Below, one piece after another: positions 52,679-64,000 of a stretch of 64,000 bases of DNA. Each line of letters starts with the position of its first letter. Position 1 is the stretch's first letter. The stretch comes from Erpobdella octoculata (lineage: Eukaryota > Annelida > Clitellata > Hirudinida > Erpobdellidae), in assembly GCA_963978895.1 (NCBI GenBank), contig OZ022245.1:5951192-6015191 (forward strand), given 5' to 3'. The notes under the pieces were generated by a model. That model was not told the DNA's origin and ran no database searches. It saw nothing but the letters and a program-made list of their open reading frames with translations. A program made the translations under genes and the position numbers.

Positions 52679-55600
52679 ATGGAGCCTAACGGTTAATATC
52701 ATGTTTTGTGGCTTTAAATTAAGATAATCTTTAATTAGAAGTTTTGCACTTGTTTCTGGTTGCCGAAAAATAAGTTTTAAAGCGCAAAATTGAGTAAATC
52801 CTAGCTGACGATAATGAATTGCAATGTGCTATTCATTAAATTATAAAAATCTAAATTCAGAACGTATGTTCTTTAGACAAATTTAGAACTAATTTATTCA
52901 AATCAGTTTTATACTTATTGAATTCGTGAATTGTTTCACGCCACAAAATAATTAACTGAATTCTTTTATTTAAATATAAACTGGCAAGCAAATGCACGCA
53001 CTTTGACTTTGTTGTTCCTTCTATGAATGTATGTTAGTTTCATAAAATTATTGTAAATATAAAGAAGTTTCATGGAATTCAGAGTCTTCTTATTTCTTGA
53101 TATGATTTTTATTTTTTTCAGTTGTGAAAAAGAAAAGCAAGAAAAACAAAGATGCTTCACTTGCTGTAAGATTCTATATATCTCTCAACTTTTAATTATT
53201 TCTAAATATTAATTGTGTGGCATTGTTATGCATGATTGAATGTTTTTAATTGATCTTATATAAAAATTTGATATATTTTAGGATATTCAGCATTCTGAAT
53301 CGTTTGCTATTGAGCCAGCTGCAGGAAAAACAAAATTGAATTCATCAGAATGGCCGCTCCTTCTCAAGGTAACTTTTCAACGTGGTTTTTGTTTTGATTA
53401 CTTGAAAATATAGTTACAGATGGTAGATGTTTATGTTAATGGTTGTCAGAATAATTTTGTAGGTGATTTATAAATCTTCAAAACGGTTATATTTATTATT
53501 TTAGAACTTTGGAAAAATGAACATTCGAACGGAACATTTCACGCCGATCCCTGCAGGATGTTCACCGCTTCAGAGGCCAATCAAAGAATATCTCAAGTAT
53601 GTAATCTTCTTGATAAACATCTGCGACAGTTAATTCTGTGTTATCTTCTCCTGGAGTCTCTGAAGCTATGCCATTAGCTTTTCGCAAGCTGTTACTTCAC
53701 CGTAGTTCCACATTGTCAAAAGTTCCAGATGACAGTTAATTTCGAATTCTTTTCAAACAGGAGCGGTTTCATAAACCTCGACAAGCCATCCAATCCTTCG
53801 TCACACGAGGTCGTCTCGTGGGTCAAACGAATCCTCAAAGTGGAAAAAACCGGACACAGTGGTACTCTTGATCCGAAAGTCACGGGCTGCTTGATCGTTT
53901 GCATAGATCGAGCCACGAGGCTGGTCAAATCACAGCAGAGTGCTGGAAAGGAGTATGTTGCTATTTTCAAGCTACATGGACCTCTGCCCGAAGGAGTCAA
54001 CTTAGAAATGGTGAATTATTTTTTTTTATATATATAAAGTATGAATGAGGTGTTTTCATAACAAACTTACAATTTATATTTTTATTATTTGTTTGTCCAA
54101 AATTGCTTGACTTTCTGTTAATAATAACTTGACTTTCAATTAATTACAATTAAGGCCATCAGCAACGGACTTCGGGGTGCACTTTACCAGCTGCCTCCCG
54201 TCATCTCTGCTGTCAAAAGGCAGCTGAGAGTTCGTACGATCCATACAAGCAAGCTGCTGGAGTTTGATGAAAAAAATAATCTCGGTAAGATAATTTTTTT
54301 GTATTTAACTTTGTTATTTGTGTTTTTTTCTTTAAAAACATTTAATTTGTTATTATTTTAATTGAAATATGTAATTATATTTTTAATATAATTTAATTTG
54401 TTAAGTTGCTCATCATAAAATTAATTTAGTGAAATTGTATTAGTCGCACATCATTAATAGAGGGTGTCTACTAAATTTTACTTATAAAAAATAAAAAAAA
54501 TATTTGATCATAAAAATCTCCAGGTGTCCTCTGGGTTGACTGCGAAGCTGGAACATACATAAGAACATTGTGCCTTCATCTTGGTTATCTCCTTGGACCT
54601 GGAGGTCATATGCAGGAGTTGAGGAGGGTCAGGTCGGGAATTCTTAATGAAAAGGTTCGTATCGATTTGAAGAAAACTATTTTATACTAGAAATAATACC
54701 CCATCAAACATGACATTTTTTGTTTTTATCGAACTGTCGGATATTAAATAAAACACGCTATCCTGCTTTACTATTATTATACGAAGTTGCTCTTTACATA
54801 TCTCTTTTTTTAGTTTTAGCAATTTTTTTAAACTTCCAATATCTTTTTTTTCATTTTTAATAACTACCTCCCTGCCATGTTTGGTTCAAATTAGTCCAGC
54901 GGTTGGATTTGTTTAAAAGACAAGCAGTCATTTTTGCATATAGAGATTCATCTCTTTGTTATACTTTGATGTTGTAAATTCAGTCAGTCACCGCTCTCTG
55001 AGTAACATATAAGTTTTTTTACTTTTTAATAATCTAAAGTAATGATTATTGTTGTACAGGATGGGCTGGTAACCATGCACGACGTACTTGATGCACAATG
55101 GTTGTACGAAACGAAAGGTGATGAGTCCTATTTGAGGAGAGTTGTCAGACCTCTTGAAGCTTTATTGGTTACACATAAAAGGATCATCATCAAAGATTCA
55201 GCTGTTAGTATATGATTCCATGCAGTTGTCATAATTTTAACAGCCCAATCATATTTAATAATATAATAAGTGATGTATTATTATTATTATTAAACAGTTG
55301 ATAAGGCAAAATCTGTCGGTAAAATTACATTAAGTAAAAATGACGAAATTGCAGTTGCTTGCCATATTGTTTTCCAAAACATCTATCTATACCGATTATT
55401 ACTTTTTCAACAACAGGTAAATGCTCTCTGCTATGGAGCTCAGTTGATGATGCCAGGTGTTCTCAGGTATGACGACGGGATTGAACTCAACGAGGTCATC
55501 GTCTTGGTGACCACCAAGGGTGAAGCTATTGCTCTCGGTAAATTTTTCATTCTTAAAATGGTCAATCTTAAAAACCATTACAACAGTTGTTAAACAACAC

Positions 55601-56573
55601 CTGTTAGCATTATAAATTAACGTCAAGTGATGATAAGTCTTAAGTTATATTCATTTCTTTTTTGAGCTTCAATTAATTTTTTTAACAATTTCCATGGTTA
55701 CCAGCAATTGCTCAGATGACCACTGCCGTCATAGCAACATGTGACCATGGTATAGTAGCAAAACTGAAAAGGGTTCTCATGGCGAGAGATGTCTACCCCA
55801 CCAAGTGGGGTCTCGGACCAGTGGTTGGTACTTTTGTCGTGTAAAGATTGATCAATTAAGATGTTTACTATAATGTTGCTATTTTTAGATTTTATATGCC
55901 AGTTTTGAATTAATTAATATAAATTATATTATACAAATTGACTGACAAGTTCTATTCTATTTCATTTAAACTTTTTTCAGACCAGTAAAAAGAAGGCTAT
56001 GATCAAAGCTGGTTTGCTGGACAAACACGGCAAGTCCACAGATGCGACACCGAAAGAGTGGTCTGCCACATATGTTGATTTAAGGTTATCTTTGTGGTGT
56101 TTGTCTGAAATTTTGAATATGTATTTTTAAATGGTTTAGATTAAAAATAACTTGTTTGATTTTTATTTTCAAAAGTTCTGGGGCCTCAGCCAAGCAAGCA
56201 GTTACAGCTTCTACTTCTGAAGAGAAGGAAGCTAAATCTGATAAAAAGGTTGTTAGAGTTAACATTGACTGTTCAATAAAAAATCCTATTTAAATGTTCA
56301 ATGGTGTTTCAAAAATGTTCATTATGATGTTTTATTTTTGGTAATTTTCAGAGGAAAAGGGAGGAAGAGACAGTTTCAAGTCCCGTTGAAGCTCAGGAGA
56401 AGAAGAAAAAGAAGAAGAAGGTTGTGGAAGAGGAGGAAACCGTCGAAGAGCAGGCTCCGAAAAAGAAGAAGAAAGCAAAGACGGAAGTCGAAGAAGAAGT
56501 TGCTGAAGTTCAATCACCTGAGAAAAAGAAGAAGAAGAAAAAGAAGCAAGATGATGAAGTTGCAGATTCTTGA
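52679..56573 (+). CDS. DKC1: Dyskerin, H/ACA-snoRNP pseudouridine synthase
   Basis: The catalytic subunit of nucleolar and Cajal-body H/ACA ribonucleoproteins, which converts uridine to pseudouridine in rRNA and snRNA and supports rRNA processing. Exons: proposed first 52679-52691 (MEPN, donor CG|GTTAAT), then 53122-53165, 53282-53369, 53505-53596, 53761-54010, 54155-54284, 54524-54654, 55060-55203, 55417-55537, 55705-55823, 55981-56084, 56176-56248 and 56352-56573. The small first exon is inferred from phase and an ATG; the rest is firm. Landmarks: [30 protein letters not shown], the TruB-family catalytic Asp in [51 protein letters not shown], the PUA region with [17 protein letters not shown] and TTKGEAIA, and KWGLGP. 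The C-terminus is a Lys/Glu tail with several KKKKKK runs, a typical nucleolar localisation signal. No defect is visible. Confidence 0.95.
54687..54946 (-). mobile_element. Eroded Helitron-like element in a dyskerin intron
   Basis: CTAG 54687-54690 followed by 'aaataatacccc' on one side; on the other 'gtccagcggttggattt' + 'gtttaaaagacaagcag' and a 5' end 'catatagag'. The interior blocks match those at 57440-57520. Confidence 0.5.
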
Positions 56574-57138
56574 TTTATTTACTATATATACATTTCTAAT
56601 ACTATTAGACTGTTTCATTATATAAAATGGCCTAAAGAAGACTTGCTCTCTTTTGTGATTGTTTTCTCTGCTGCAAGAAAGATGAATAAATAATTTATAA
56701 TAAAGTGAATTATCATTGTTGTGTGCCACGATTAAAAGTTAGAATTAGAGGTTCGAAATTGATAGTAATAATGGAATAGAATCGTTACTGGTATTCTTGA
56801 TTAAACTGTATCTTTCTAAAAATTTGAAAGGAGAATGTGAAATTATTATTTTGAAATGATTGCATTACTAAATCCTCTACATTAACTTCGCTGTGCTTGC
56901 TCGCTTGAGCCCTACATTGTTAACACTGTGAACCCCGATCTATCTTTAAAGTTAGATGCTGTGCTGTAGACCACCAAAATTCCACTATCAGATCAATATG
57001 TTTTTTTACATTAGCTCGTGCTCTAAAACCGTTGCAAAGCTTAATTTCAAAGAACTTCATAAAGAAATTTCAGCAGCTTGTTGAAGAAAGAAAATGTATG
57101 TCATCATGTTTCCTTAAGAAATTTAAACTTTTACATAA
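56574..57138. other. Dyskerin 3' flank and spacer
   Basis: AATAAA-type signals at about 56686-56702 fit a polyadenylation site for dyskerin. No further gene. Confidence 0.5.
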
Positions 57139-57525
57139 CTAGCAGGGTTTTTCTCCCTCTTGTTTCCATCCTGCCTCCTCTTGTTCTCCCATGCCCCCTC
57201 ACTCTCCCGTTCCCGCTCCTTTTCTTTCTTCCAATCTTTCCTAACTTCTTTTTGCCCATAAAACGTAAAATAGATTTGCTAAAAGCTGCTTGAAACCTTC
57301 AAACTTTGTCACAAAAACTAAATTTGAATGACCTTTGATGTTAATACATAGGCACTTTTGGCCTGGAAAGTTTTTTGGTCATCAAAAACTAAAAAATGTT
57401 GAAAAAATAGTACGCTATGATCTTCTACTCTTTGAGATCTACCTCCATGCCAAATTTTTATAGAACATGTCCAGCAGTTTGGATTTACATAAAAGACAAA
57501 CAGTTATTTTTATATAAATAAATAA
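57139..57525 (-). mobile_element. Eroded Helitron-like element
   Basis: CTAG 57139-57142, a degenerate pyrimidine-rich array (57155-57230), 'cccataaaacgtaaaatag', 'gtccagcagtttggattt' and a 5' end 'acagttatttttatataaat' near 57500-57525. Confidence 0.55.
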
Positions 57526-57710
57526 CAACTGCACATATTAAAAAAATATTTTTATTCATTTCTTAAGAGCAAAAAAAAAGATTCAACAGCATAAAAACAA
57601 TAAAATGGAAGTCTAAAAACTTTTAAAATTCTCTTAAATCATTATATATGAAATCTCATGCTTTTGAACTAATTCTACCAATGTCCGAAAATTATTTTAA
57701 TAACATACAG

Positions 57711-60700
57711 TCATCGATCGTTGATATATGATGATGTTATGAATGATGACTCTGAATACACGGATTGGTTCCCATTGAATGAGTTGTTAGCAGCAAATTG
57801 TTCTTTGAATTCCCATTGGAAAAATTTGCAACCCAATTTCTTGGAACAACTGAAAAAAGTTTTTCCATGATTCGGACCGCCGTTCTGAACTGCTTTACGC
57901 TTGGTGCGACATCCACAATTACACAAAGGAGGAGTCCTTGACATTGTCTTTGGTGCAGTTGATGACGATGATGGAGTAAAAAAGGATTGGCTTCGAGATA
58001 CCGGATTCATCGTGGGTGTAACTAGTGGCGACTGATCCTTTCTCGAATCGGAGGACGCAGACTGATTTGGTGTCATCGCAAGAGGATGAGAAGAGCTTGT
58101 TTTGAACTTGTTTATTACGGGAACGAGAGTTACTCCTGACTTGTTGAGCGAAAAAGACGTGTTTGGCGAATCTTTATTGATAACTTTAGAATGGCTTTGC
58201 AATTGCGGTGATGCTGATGATGCTGTTAAAACATGAGATTTGGGTTTTGATAGAACAGGAGCAACGAGAATTTTGTTGGAACTTGAAAGAGGCTTTCTGA
58301 TGTAAGTGTTGTTACCCATGTTTGATTGGCCACTAAGAATTATGGATTGGTTGGTTGAAAATGAATTTCCACTCTTCTGATTGGTCACATTTCTAAAAGG
58401 TGAGAATTTCAAATTTTCTTTGTCATCTTGTGCAACTTCATTCCTGTAAGTAGAAGTAGTTAGATTCTTCTGAGCTATTGGTTGGAAATTGTTACCTGAT
58501 GTCACATGATTAATAGGCGTAAGCAAGACGGAGGTACTCAAAAACGTAGATGAGTCACTCACTTTTGTTCTTGCTTTCGGAGAACTTTTAGACGATGCTG
58601 CCTTGCTCGAGAATGAAGGTTTTATGAGAATTTTTTGGCAGACGGGACGAAAGTTATTTGAATTCTGAAACTTGGCTGGTTTTGATGGAGGATTGGATTG
58701 GACGATCATCTTATCTAGTGGTTTCAGTGAACTAGTTGTGACAGTCCTGTTTTGAATATTCAAAGGACTGACAGCATCAAATTTGAGCTTTTTTATAGGA
58801 GGAGACTCAACGAATGAATTGCAAAGTAGAATGTCATTGTTGGAAATGTCATCGTCAAACCAATCGTCATCGTAATTCGGTTCCGATGTAGGTTTGTCTT
58901 TCTCACTCGCTGATTTAATCACTGCAGAAGAAAAAAACTCAGTAGAAGAATCAGATGAATTGTTTTGTTCTTTAAGTGTCAAAGTGTGATGGTTCAATGG
59001 CAATGGAGGTACTTTTTCATGCTCATGTTTTGGCGAACATGTCTGCAACTGGGGTTCGGGTGGTACTGTTTCATCTTTTCTTCCCTCATTTTCTTGTAAT
59101 GAAGACGATGATGATGCTATTAAATGCGAAGAAGATGGTAGTAACATCATCGACGATGAAGATGATGCATGTGGGTCGGATGACTCGGGGTCGATTTCTT
59201 TGTTAAGAGATGGAGCATGCAACCTGCATTTCCACAGATCTGTATTCAATGTGGTGATGTTGGCAGTCTGAGATAAGAAAGAAGTAACTGGTGAACATCA
59301 TTATAAATGAGCCTTTTAAAAAAATTAAACTAGAAATTCAACAACTAAAAATGAAGATAAAATCATAAATCAACACTATAGGCAGAGCTTACGATGAAGG
59401 AATTATATAAATAGAAACAAGAAAAATTTATAAACAAACAGGAATAATTGATTTTGTGACTTGAAGTCGGCATCCATCTTGAATCATTTTCCTCACCAGC
59501 ATAGCCGTGTTACGAGAATCAATGAGTCCTGTTGAGGAGACGATGAATAATTACAGCACGCCGTCGATTATTTATTATTGAGCAACGATTACTTGAAATA
59601 CATGTTTTGAAAATTTACTGATGGGAGAACCCAGTAGTAAAAATGAAAACACAAAATGGGACAAACTCTATCACAATAAATCATTCACCATGTCTATTTA
59701 CACTGACAGAAATAATACTACCGGTAATAATAATAGTTCTACTTTTATAACTAAAATAAGAAGTCTGACCAGATATATATTTCGATAAGTATTTTAACAA
59801 GAGCAAAGATGAAATTCTTCCAAACAAAACATCATAATCAGTCAACTGCAAAATAAATTATATTATAATTTCCCAATAAGGATTACATAAAAAACACCAA
59901 CTGACCCGAATGCTCTCTACCCTCAAAGAGGATTCCAACTTCCTGTAGAGCCCCCTTCAAGCCATGAGGTCTTCGGTTATAAAATTTCTACCAAGCAAGA
60001 AGAAAAAATAAAAAAAACCATTCAATTATATATATAAACATTTGCACTACAACAGTAGCATAAGTTATGGTAAAAGAGTATCAACAATACCACAAATACA
60101 TAGACAGGCTGATATAAATAATAATAATGTTTCACAATATTTGGAGTGGCATAAATCCTAAAGGACTTCAAGGCTACTGAATAAAGGGTTCTTTGCAGAG
60201 GCAGCCATTTATAGGCGCCTACCCCTTTAGCTGGTGACACCGGTGAGGCTTGAACTGCCCACCTAACGATCGACAGGCGAACGCTCTACCGCTCTACCAC
60301 CAGCGCATTCTATTCTATTCTCATTCTTGTAACACTACCACCCATTTTTTGAGAAACTATATTTATGATAACAGATATAAAGATAGAATACAGTCATTAA
60401 AAGAATCAGCAGAAAATTCCTACCCTGTAAGTAGCTCTGAGATCAATCCAGTAATCCATCTGTGTGGGTCGTCTCAATTGCTTTCTTTTACATTCGTAAT
60501 GCAAGCACACGCTCAAGTCCCAATCTGTACAAATAAATTATTTTTGTAGATCATCAACAGTCACACATCAATAATAATTTCAATGTGTTAATATATGTTT
60601 TATAGCAAGATGTATTTGGAATACCGTCTAAAAAATACATATCATTCGTGGTTGTTTAAGCAGTGTGGATTTTTTTTCAAGATATTTTTATATTGCTCGG

Positions 60701-62009
60701 TTAGAAAATAAGCAGATGTTTGTTTCTAATGCAGAACTGAACACAAGAAATAATTGAACACAACTATTAAATAATAATGAGAATTACAAAATATATCAAA
60801 TTTTTGTAGTTAATCTTGATGAGAAAAATTTAATTCATTAAACTAATAAAAGATAAATAAATGATTTGAATATTTAATGACTCGTACCTGACCAGGTGAG
60901 AAAGCAGGCTGTTGATTGAGAAATGGTAGGCAGGAAGGTGAAATTCTTAGTTTTGGACAGCTGAGTCATCCAAGCTGTGAACTTCTTCAAGCAAATAAAA
61001 AGTGGAATACCTTCATCCACCTGATCCTGTAATGTTTATTAATTCTTATTAGTTTTACTCATTGAACTTGACTAGAATATTCTCGTGCACAAAATCGAGA
61101 TAGTTCAGCGGTTGGGCAAACCGTTATCATGAAAAACAGTTCGTTCTATAAAACTAAAATAATTACGACACGATCGAACCTGCGAATAGAAATTCCGTAT
61201 AAAATTTGAGTAAGGCGGCTTACTTGTTTGATGCCGGTCAGTTCCATACAGAAATCGCTCAGTGTTGGAGTCTCTTGCGGTTGAACGTAAGTGTGAAATT
61301 CTGCTTCTATGTCTCCTGTTCTTGTGTTCAACAGAACTGCAGGAAACTCAACTGAAATTGAAAAGCTGGTTTAATATTTATAAAAGAAAAGTATATAAGA
61401 TCTATTGCGGTGCAATATTCAGGTGCAGAAGTAGTTTAATAGGCTTTTCTGAAGCAATTTTAGACATAAGAATGCCTACAAGAATTAAATAATCAAGTAT
61501 TTCAAAAGATTTAATAGAAAAATTACGATTAATCTTTCAAATTAGTTATTAAAAGTTTATTTAAAATTATATAAAAAAAATATTGCTTAAACTAAAAAAT
61601 TGACAAAAAACATTCAACATTTTTATTGATATATCAATGCAAGAAGCATTAATAAAATGTCACAACAACCTCTCACGTAAAATAAATAAGCTTACTGATT
61701 TCTTGCGTCCTGAACTTTTCATTCTGCCAACACGTTGACTCAAAATCGAGTACAAACAGATACGTGAACAATTGAGCTGAAATAAAAAAAAACAATTATT
61801 TTTATTTAACTTAACTTTTTATTTCAATTCAACTATAACCAATTTAATTGAATAAAGCTCTATAAATTTAACTTTCAAGTTAATAACAGTTTTGCGATTC
61901 CACTACGTCAAAACAATAAAACTTGCGTGTACACTCACAAACTCCTTCCGTTTCACCAATTCCGTGAGGTTTTTCTGGTCTTCGTTTTCTTTTCATCAAG
62001 CCAAGTTCT
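57711..62009 (-). CDS. ERI2: ERI2-type 3'-5' exoribonuclease with GRF zinc finger
   Basis: A DEDDh exonuclease of the ERI1 family. Exons: 61939-62009, 61697-61776, 61224-61351, 60888-61026, 60424-60524, 59906-59987, 59440-59528 and 57711-59267. Landmarks: LGLMKRKRRPEKPHGIG, LFVLDFESTCW (catalytic Asp and Glu), TYVQPQETPTLSDFCMELTG, SDWDLSVCLHYECKRKQL (third acidic residue), YWIDLRATYR, NRRPHGLKGALQEVGILFEG and EHSGLIDSRNTAM (catalytic His and last Asp, five apart). Human ERI2 has Asp where this protein has Ile in that last motif, but the catalytic Asp is kept. The final 519-codon exon is a long Ser/Pro/Lys-rich, probably disordered, region ending in a GRF zinc finger (CNCGCRTKRKAV, GGPNHGKTFFSC, CKFFQWEF), as in vertebrate ERI2. 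It probably trims structured RNA 3' ends; the substrate is uncertain. The start is unclear: a preceding exon ending at 62149 (CAG|GTATTGG) joins in phase but offers no ATG. Confidence 0.88.
60165..60306 (-). mobile_element. tRNA-derived SINE, family 1 (truncated copy)
   Basis: Read on the minus strand from 60306: GCGCTGGTGGTAGAGCGGTA (A box), 'gcagttcaagcctcacc' (B box), then 'aaaggggtaggcgcctataa' as in the copy at 38487. About 35 bp between head and body are deleted relative to that copy. Located in the ERI2 intron between exons 59906-59987 and 60424-60524. Confidence 0.8.
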
Positions 62010-62184
62010 CTGTTTTTAAAAATAAACTAACAAATATACCTGTGTACATGCGGGTGATGGTTTGAAAACGAAAATCCTATTTATAATTACATATTAAGCA
62101 AGATTTTAAATAAGTAATTTGTCTCTTATAACCAATACCTGCCTGCTAACTTCACTGTTCTGCTTAAACTTATTTACTAACAAC

Positions 62185-63145
62185 TAGTACTGAGTATTAC
62201 TACTGTGTGCTTGTTGTTTATATTGTATTTTCTGCAATATATTATTGATAGTACGTATCGAACAGATTAATTGAAACAAGATGATATTGATAGTATGTAT
62301 CGAATAGATTAATTGAAACAAGATGAAATTTTTTTAAACTCTTTTATCTGTCATTATTAAATTCCTCAACCAATCACAAAACACGTGCTAGCTAGACTGT
62401 GTTAAGAAGTAAAAAAACTGACAGTGTTGCCATTACAAATAATAAAAATATTGCCAAAGCAAGAAATGCAAACAAATTTGTTTCAATTAATCTGTTCGAT
62501 ACTGTATGATGCGAAATCACTTCAAAAACAATTTAAATTGAAAACATTGTAAAAATTACAGCTACAATTGTAATGATGAATAAGTTTAATGGTAATTCCC
62601 ATATTCCCTAGGAAGGAGGCAGGGAGCAATAAGAGAGTTTATGCAAACTGCTATTCACAAGCATAAAATTCTAGCTGTGCTAAACATTTAAAGCATTATT
62701 TTATTCGAGAGAACAAAATATTTTTTAGTTATTTATTTCAATTCACTTGCATCCTCAGCAAACTTTATTTTCCATTTTAAAGGTCTTAAACTCCAGTGCA
62801 CACTGCAATTTTTTAAAATAAATTTGAACAAATATGTTATTGCTTTGTTTATTATATAATGGAAAGAATTTAAAACATAAATGTTTTTAAACTATAATGA
62901 AAGACTAGGCATGTTTGCACCATGCGATGTAGGTAGTTAGATAGCTACATTATATGGCAAATGAAGCGTTATTCATACGACCCAAATTTTGTAGGTTTAA
63001 AGGCTTAGACTATAAATAGTCAAGATGTGTGAACTACAATTCAATAAATCTTCAGGAATAAAACTCGTACAACAAAAGATTTATATATTTCTTTTTCTTT
63101 TATTTGTTTTCTTTCACAATATATCAAAAATGTATCTTCCATGTA
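62185..63145. other. Spacer upstream of the ERI2 gene
   Basis: No gene recognised. A direct repeat (gatattgatagta[c/t]gtatcg, about 62242 and 62282) repeats a segment of about 40 bp containing 'agattaattgaaacaagatg'. Confidence 0.5.
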
Positions 63146-63149
63146 TACT

Positions 63150-63672
63150 ACATAAACAACCAGCAATTAACACAGGTTCTTCTAACAAGAGATCTTGGAG
63201 TGTCCATCGATGGAGGTCTCATATTCGTTCATCATATTAGAACCATAATACAGAAATGCTAAATCTTTCTTTTACATCGAAAGACCCTACCACATGAAAC
63301 ATGATCATTCCTATAAGCCAAGCTAAAATCAGATATGTGCAAAGTCTATGCTACACAATTCTTCTTCATTAACAGTGTTGTAAAAATTTGAAACTTGCTC
63401 CCCGAGGAAGTGGTGTCAGCCGGCACTTTTTCACTTTTTAAATGTTTAGTTGCGCATTATGACCTGTCCAATTCTTAATTATTTGTAACTGAATATTGAA
63501 GAATTTCAATTTCTTAAATTTCGAAGAATTTATAAATTGCTCCGCGGCTTCATGTCCGTCGTCTTTATTATTTACTTTTTTTGCTCAGCTTTTTTTTGTT
63601 AGTTGTGATTTTTTTGGTCATATTTAGAGGCCATTTAAGTCCTTTGACCACCTTAATAAATAAATTTAAAAA
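63150..63672 (+). mobile_element. CR1/Jockey-type LINE 3' fragment
   Basis: The translation from about 63175 reads LLTRDLGVSIDGG..FVHHI, the conserved post-palm segment of non-LTR reverse transcriptases, then breaks into frameshifts and stops. The 3' end is near 'taataaataaatttaaaa'. Confidence 0.6.
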
Positions 63673-64000
63673 AAGTGTTTTTGACATTTTTGTGCGACCG
63701 CATACCCGCCTAGAATCTTCTAGAATGCCTAGAATACAAAAAATCTAAATCATACCAAATCTAAACTTTAATAGAATTAGCAGATTAATGATTAATTACA
63801 TTAATTATTGATATTGGCTAGGCTAGGTTCCAACAAAACAGAAAAAGTACACAAATAATTGCCACCACATATTAACAATTTTTTTAAATTGGTAAAAAAT
63901 CTACTTTGCCAACTCTTTAGTCGACTTCATCGTCAGATGCAGACAATATCCAACATAAATATCTTCGTTATATATATAATATATATATTTAGGCCGTCAT
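63673..64000. other. Terminal spacer
   Basis: AT-rich, with a short 'tctagaatgcctagaatac' repeat and a TA run near the end. No gene seen. Confidence 0.5.

Overview
This is a window of an AT-rich animal nuclear genome. The genes are split by many short to medium introns with GT-AG borders. There is a split-free tRNA-Leu gene, and tRNA-derived SINEs, CR1-type LINE fragments, hAT-type terminal-inverted-repeat elements and many Helitron-like insertions fill introns and spacers. The protein families (acylaminoacyl peptidase, CBP/p300, dyskerin, ERI2, 4CL-like acyl-CoA ligases) are metazoan in flavour. The exact phylum cannot be fixed from the sequence alone; an invertebrate is the best reading.

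Layout. 1-4.3 kb: minisatellites and a nested pair of transposons. 4.3-5.5 kb: remains of a PHD-finger gene. 5.5-7.6 kb: Helitron-like elements. 7.8-9.4 kb (-): a single-exon leucine-rich-repeat gene resembling ZYG11/ZER1 substrate receptors. 10.2-10.7 kb: a long foldback. 11.7-14.7 kb: a cluster of minisatellite-bearing Helitron-like elements around a small single-exon RING gene (-, 13.5-14.1 kb). 14.9-22.4 kb (-): acylaminoacyl peptidase, about 20 exons. 23.8-26.7 kb (-): an intronless, compact CBP/p300-type acetyltransferase. 27.4 kb: tRNA-Leu(UAG). 28.9-31.2 kb: repeats, including a 752-bp tandem duplication. 31.8-32.6 kb (+): a small SIM-plus-RING protein with the layout of a SUMO-targeted ubiquitin ligase. 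32.8-34.1 kb: hAT-type element. 35.8-40.9 kb (-) and 42.3-47.6 kb (+): two divergently transcribed, paralogous 4CL-like acyl-CoA synthetases with the same 11-exon structure. 47.9-52.5 kb: repeats. 52.7-56.6 kb (+): dyskerin. 57.7-62.0 kb (-): ERI2-type exonuclease with a GRF zinc finger. 63.1-63.7 kb: LINE fragment.

No operon-like or pathway clustering is evident, except for the synthetase pair (a local inverted duplication). Three genes look ubiquitin-related (ZYG11-like, RING, SIM-RING), but they are separated by unrelated genes and nothing shows that they work together.

The most distinctive feature is the transposon content. Several Helitron-like families share a short 3' hairpin followed by CTAG. 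One family carries an expandable array built on a GGGAAAGCGACCGGGAGC-type unit and is found as head-to-head composites. Two hAT-type elements have intact 8-bp target-site duplications. Repeats have also remodelled splice sites in the synthetase genes.
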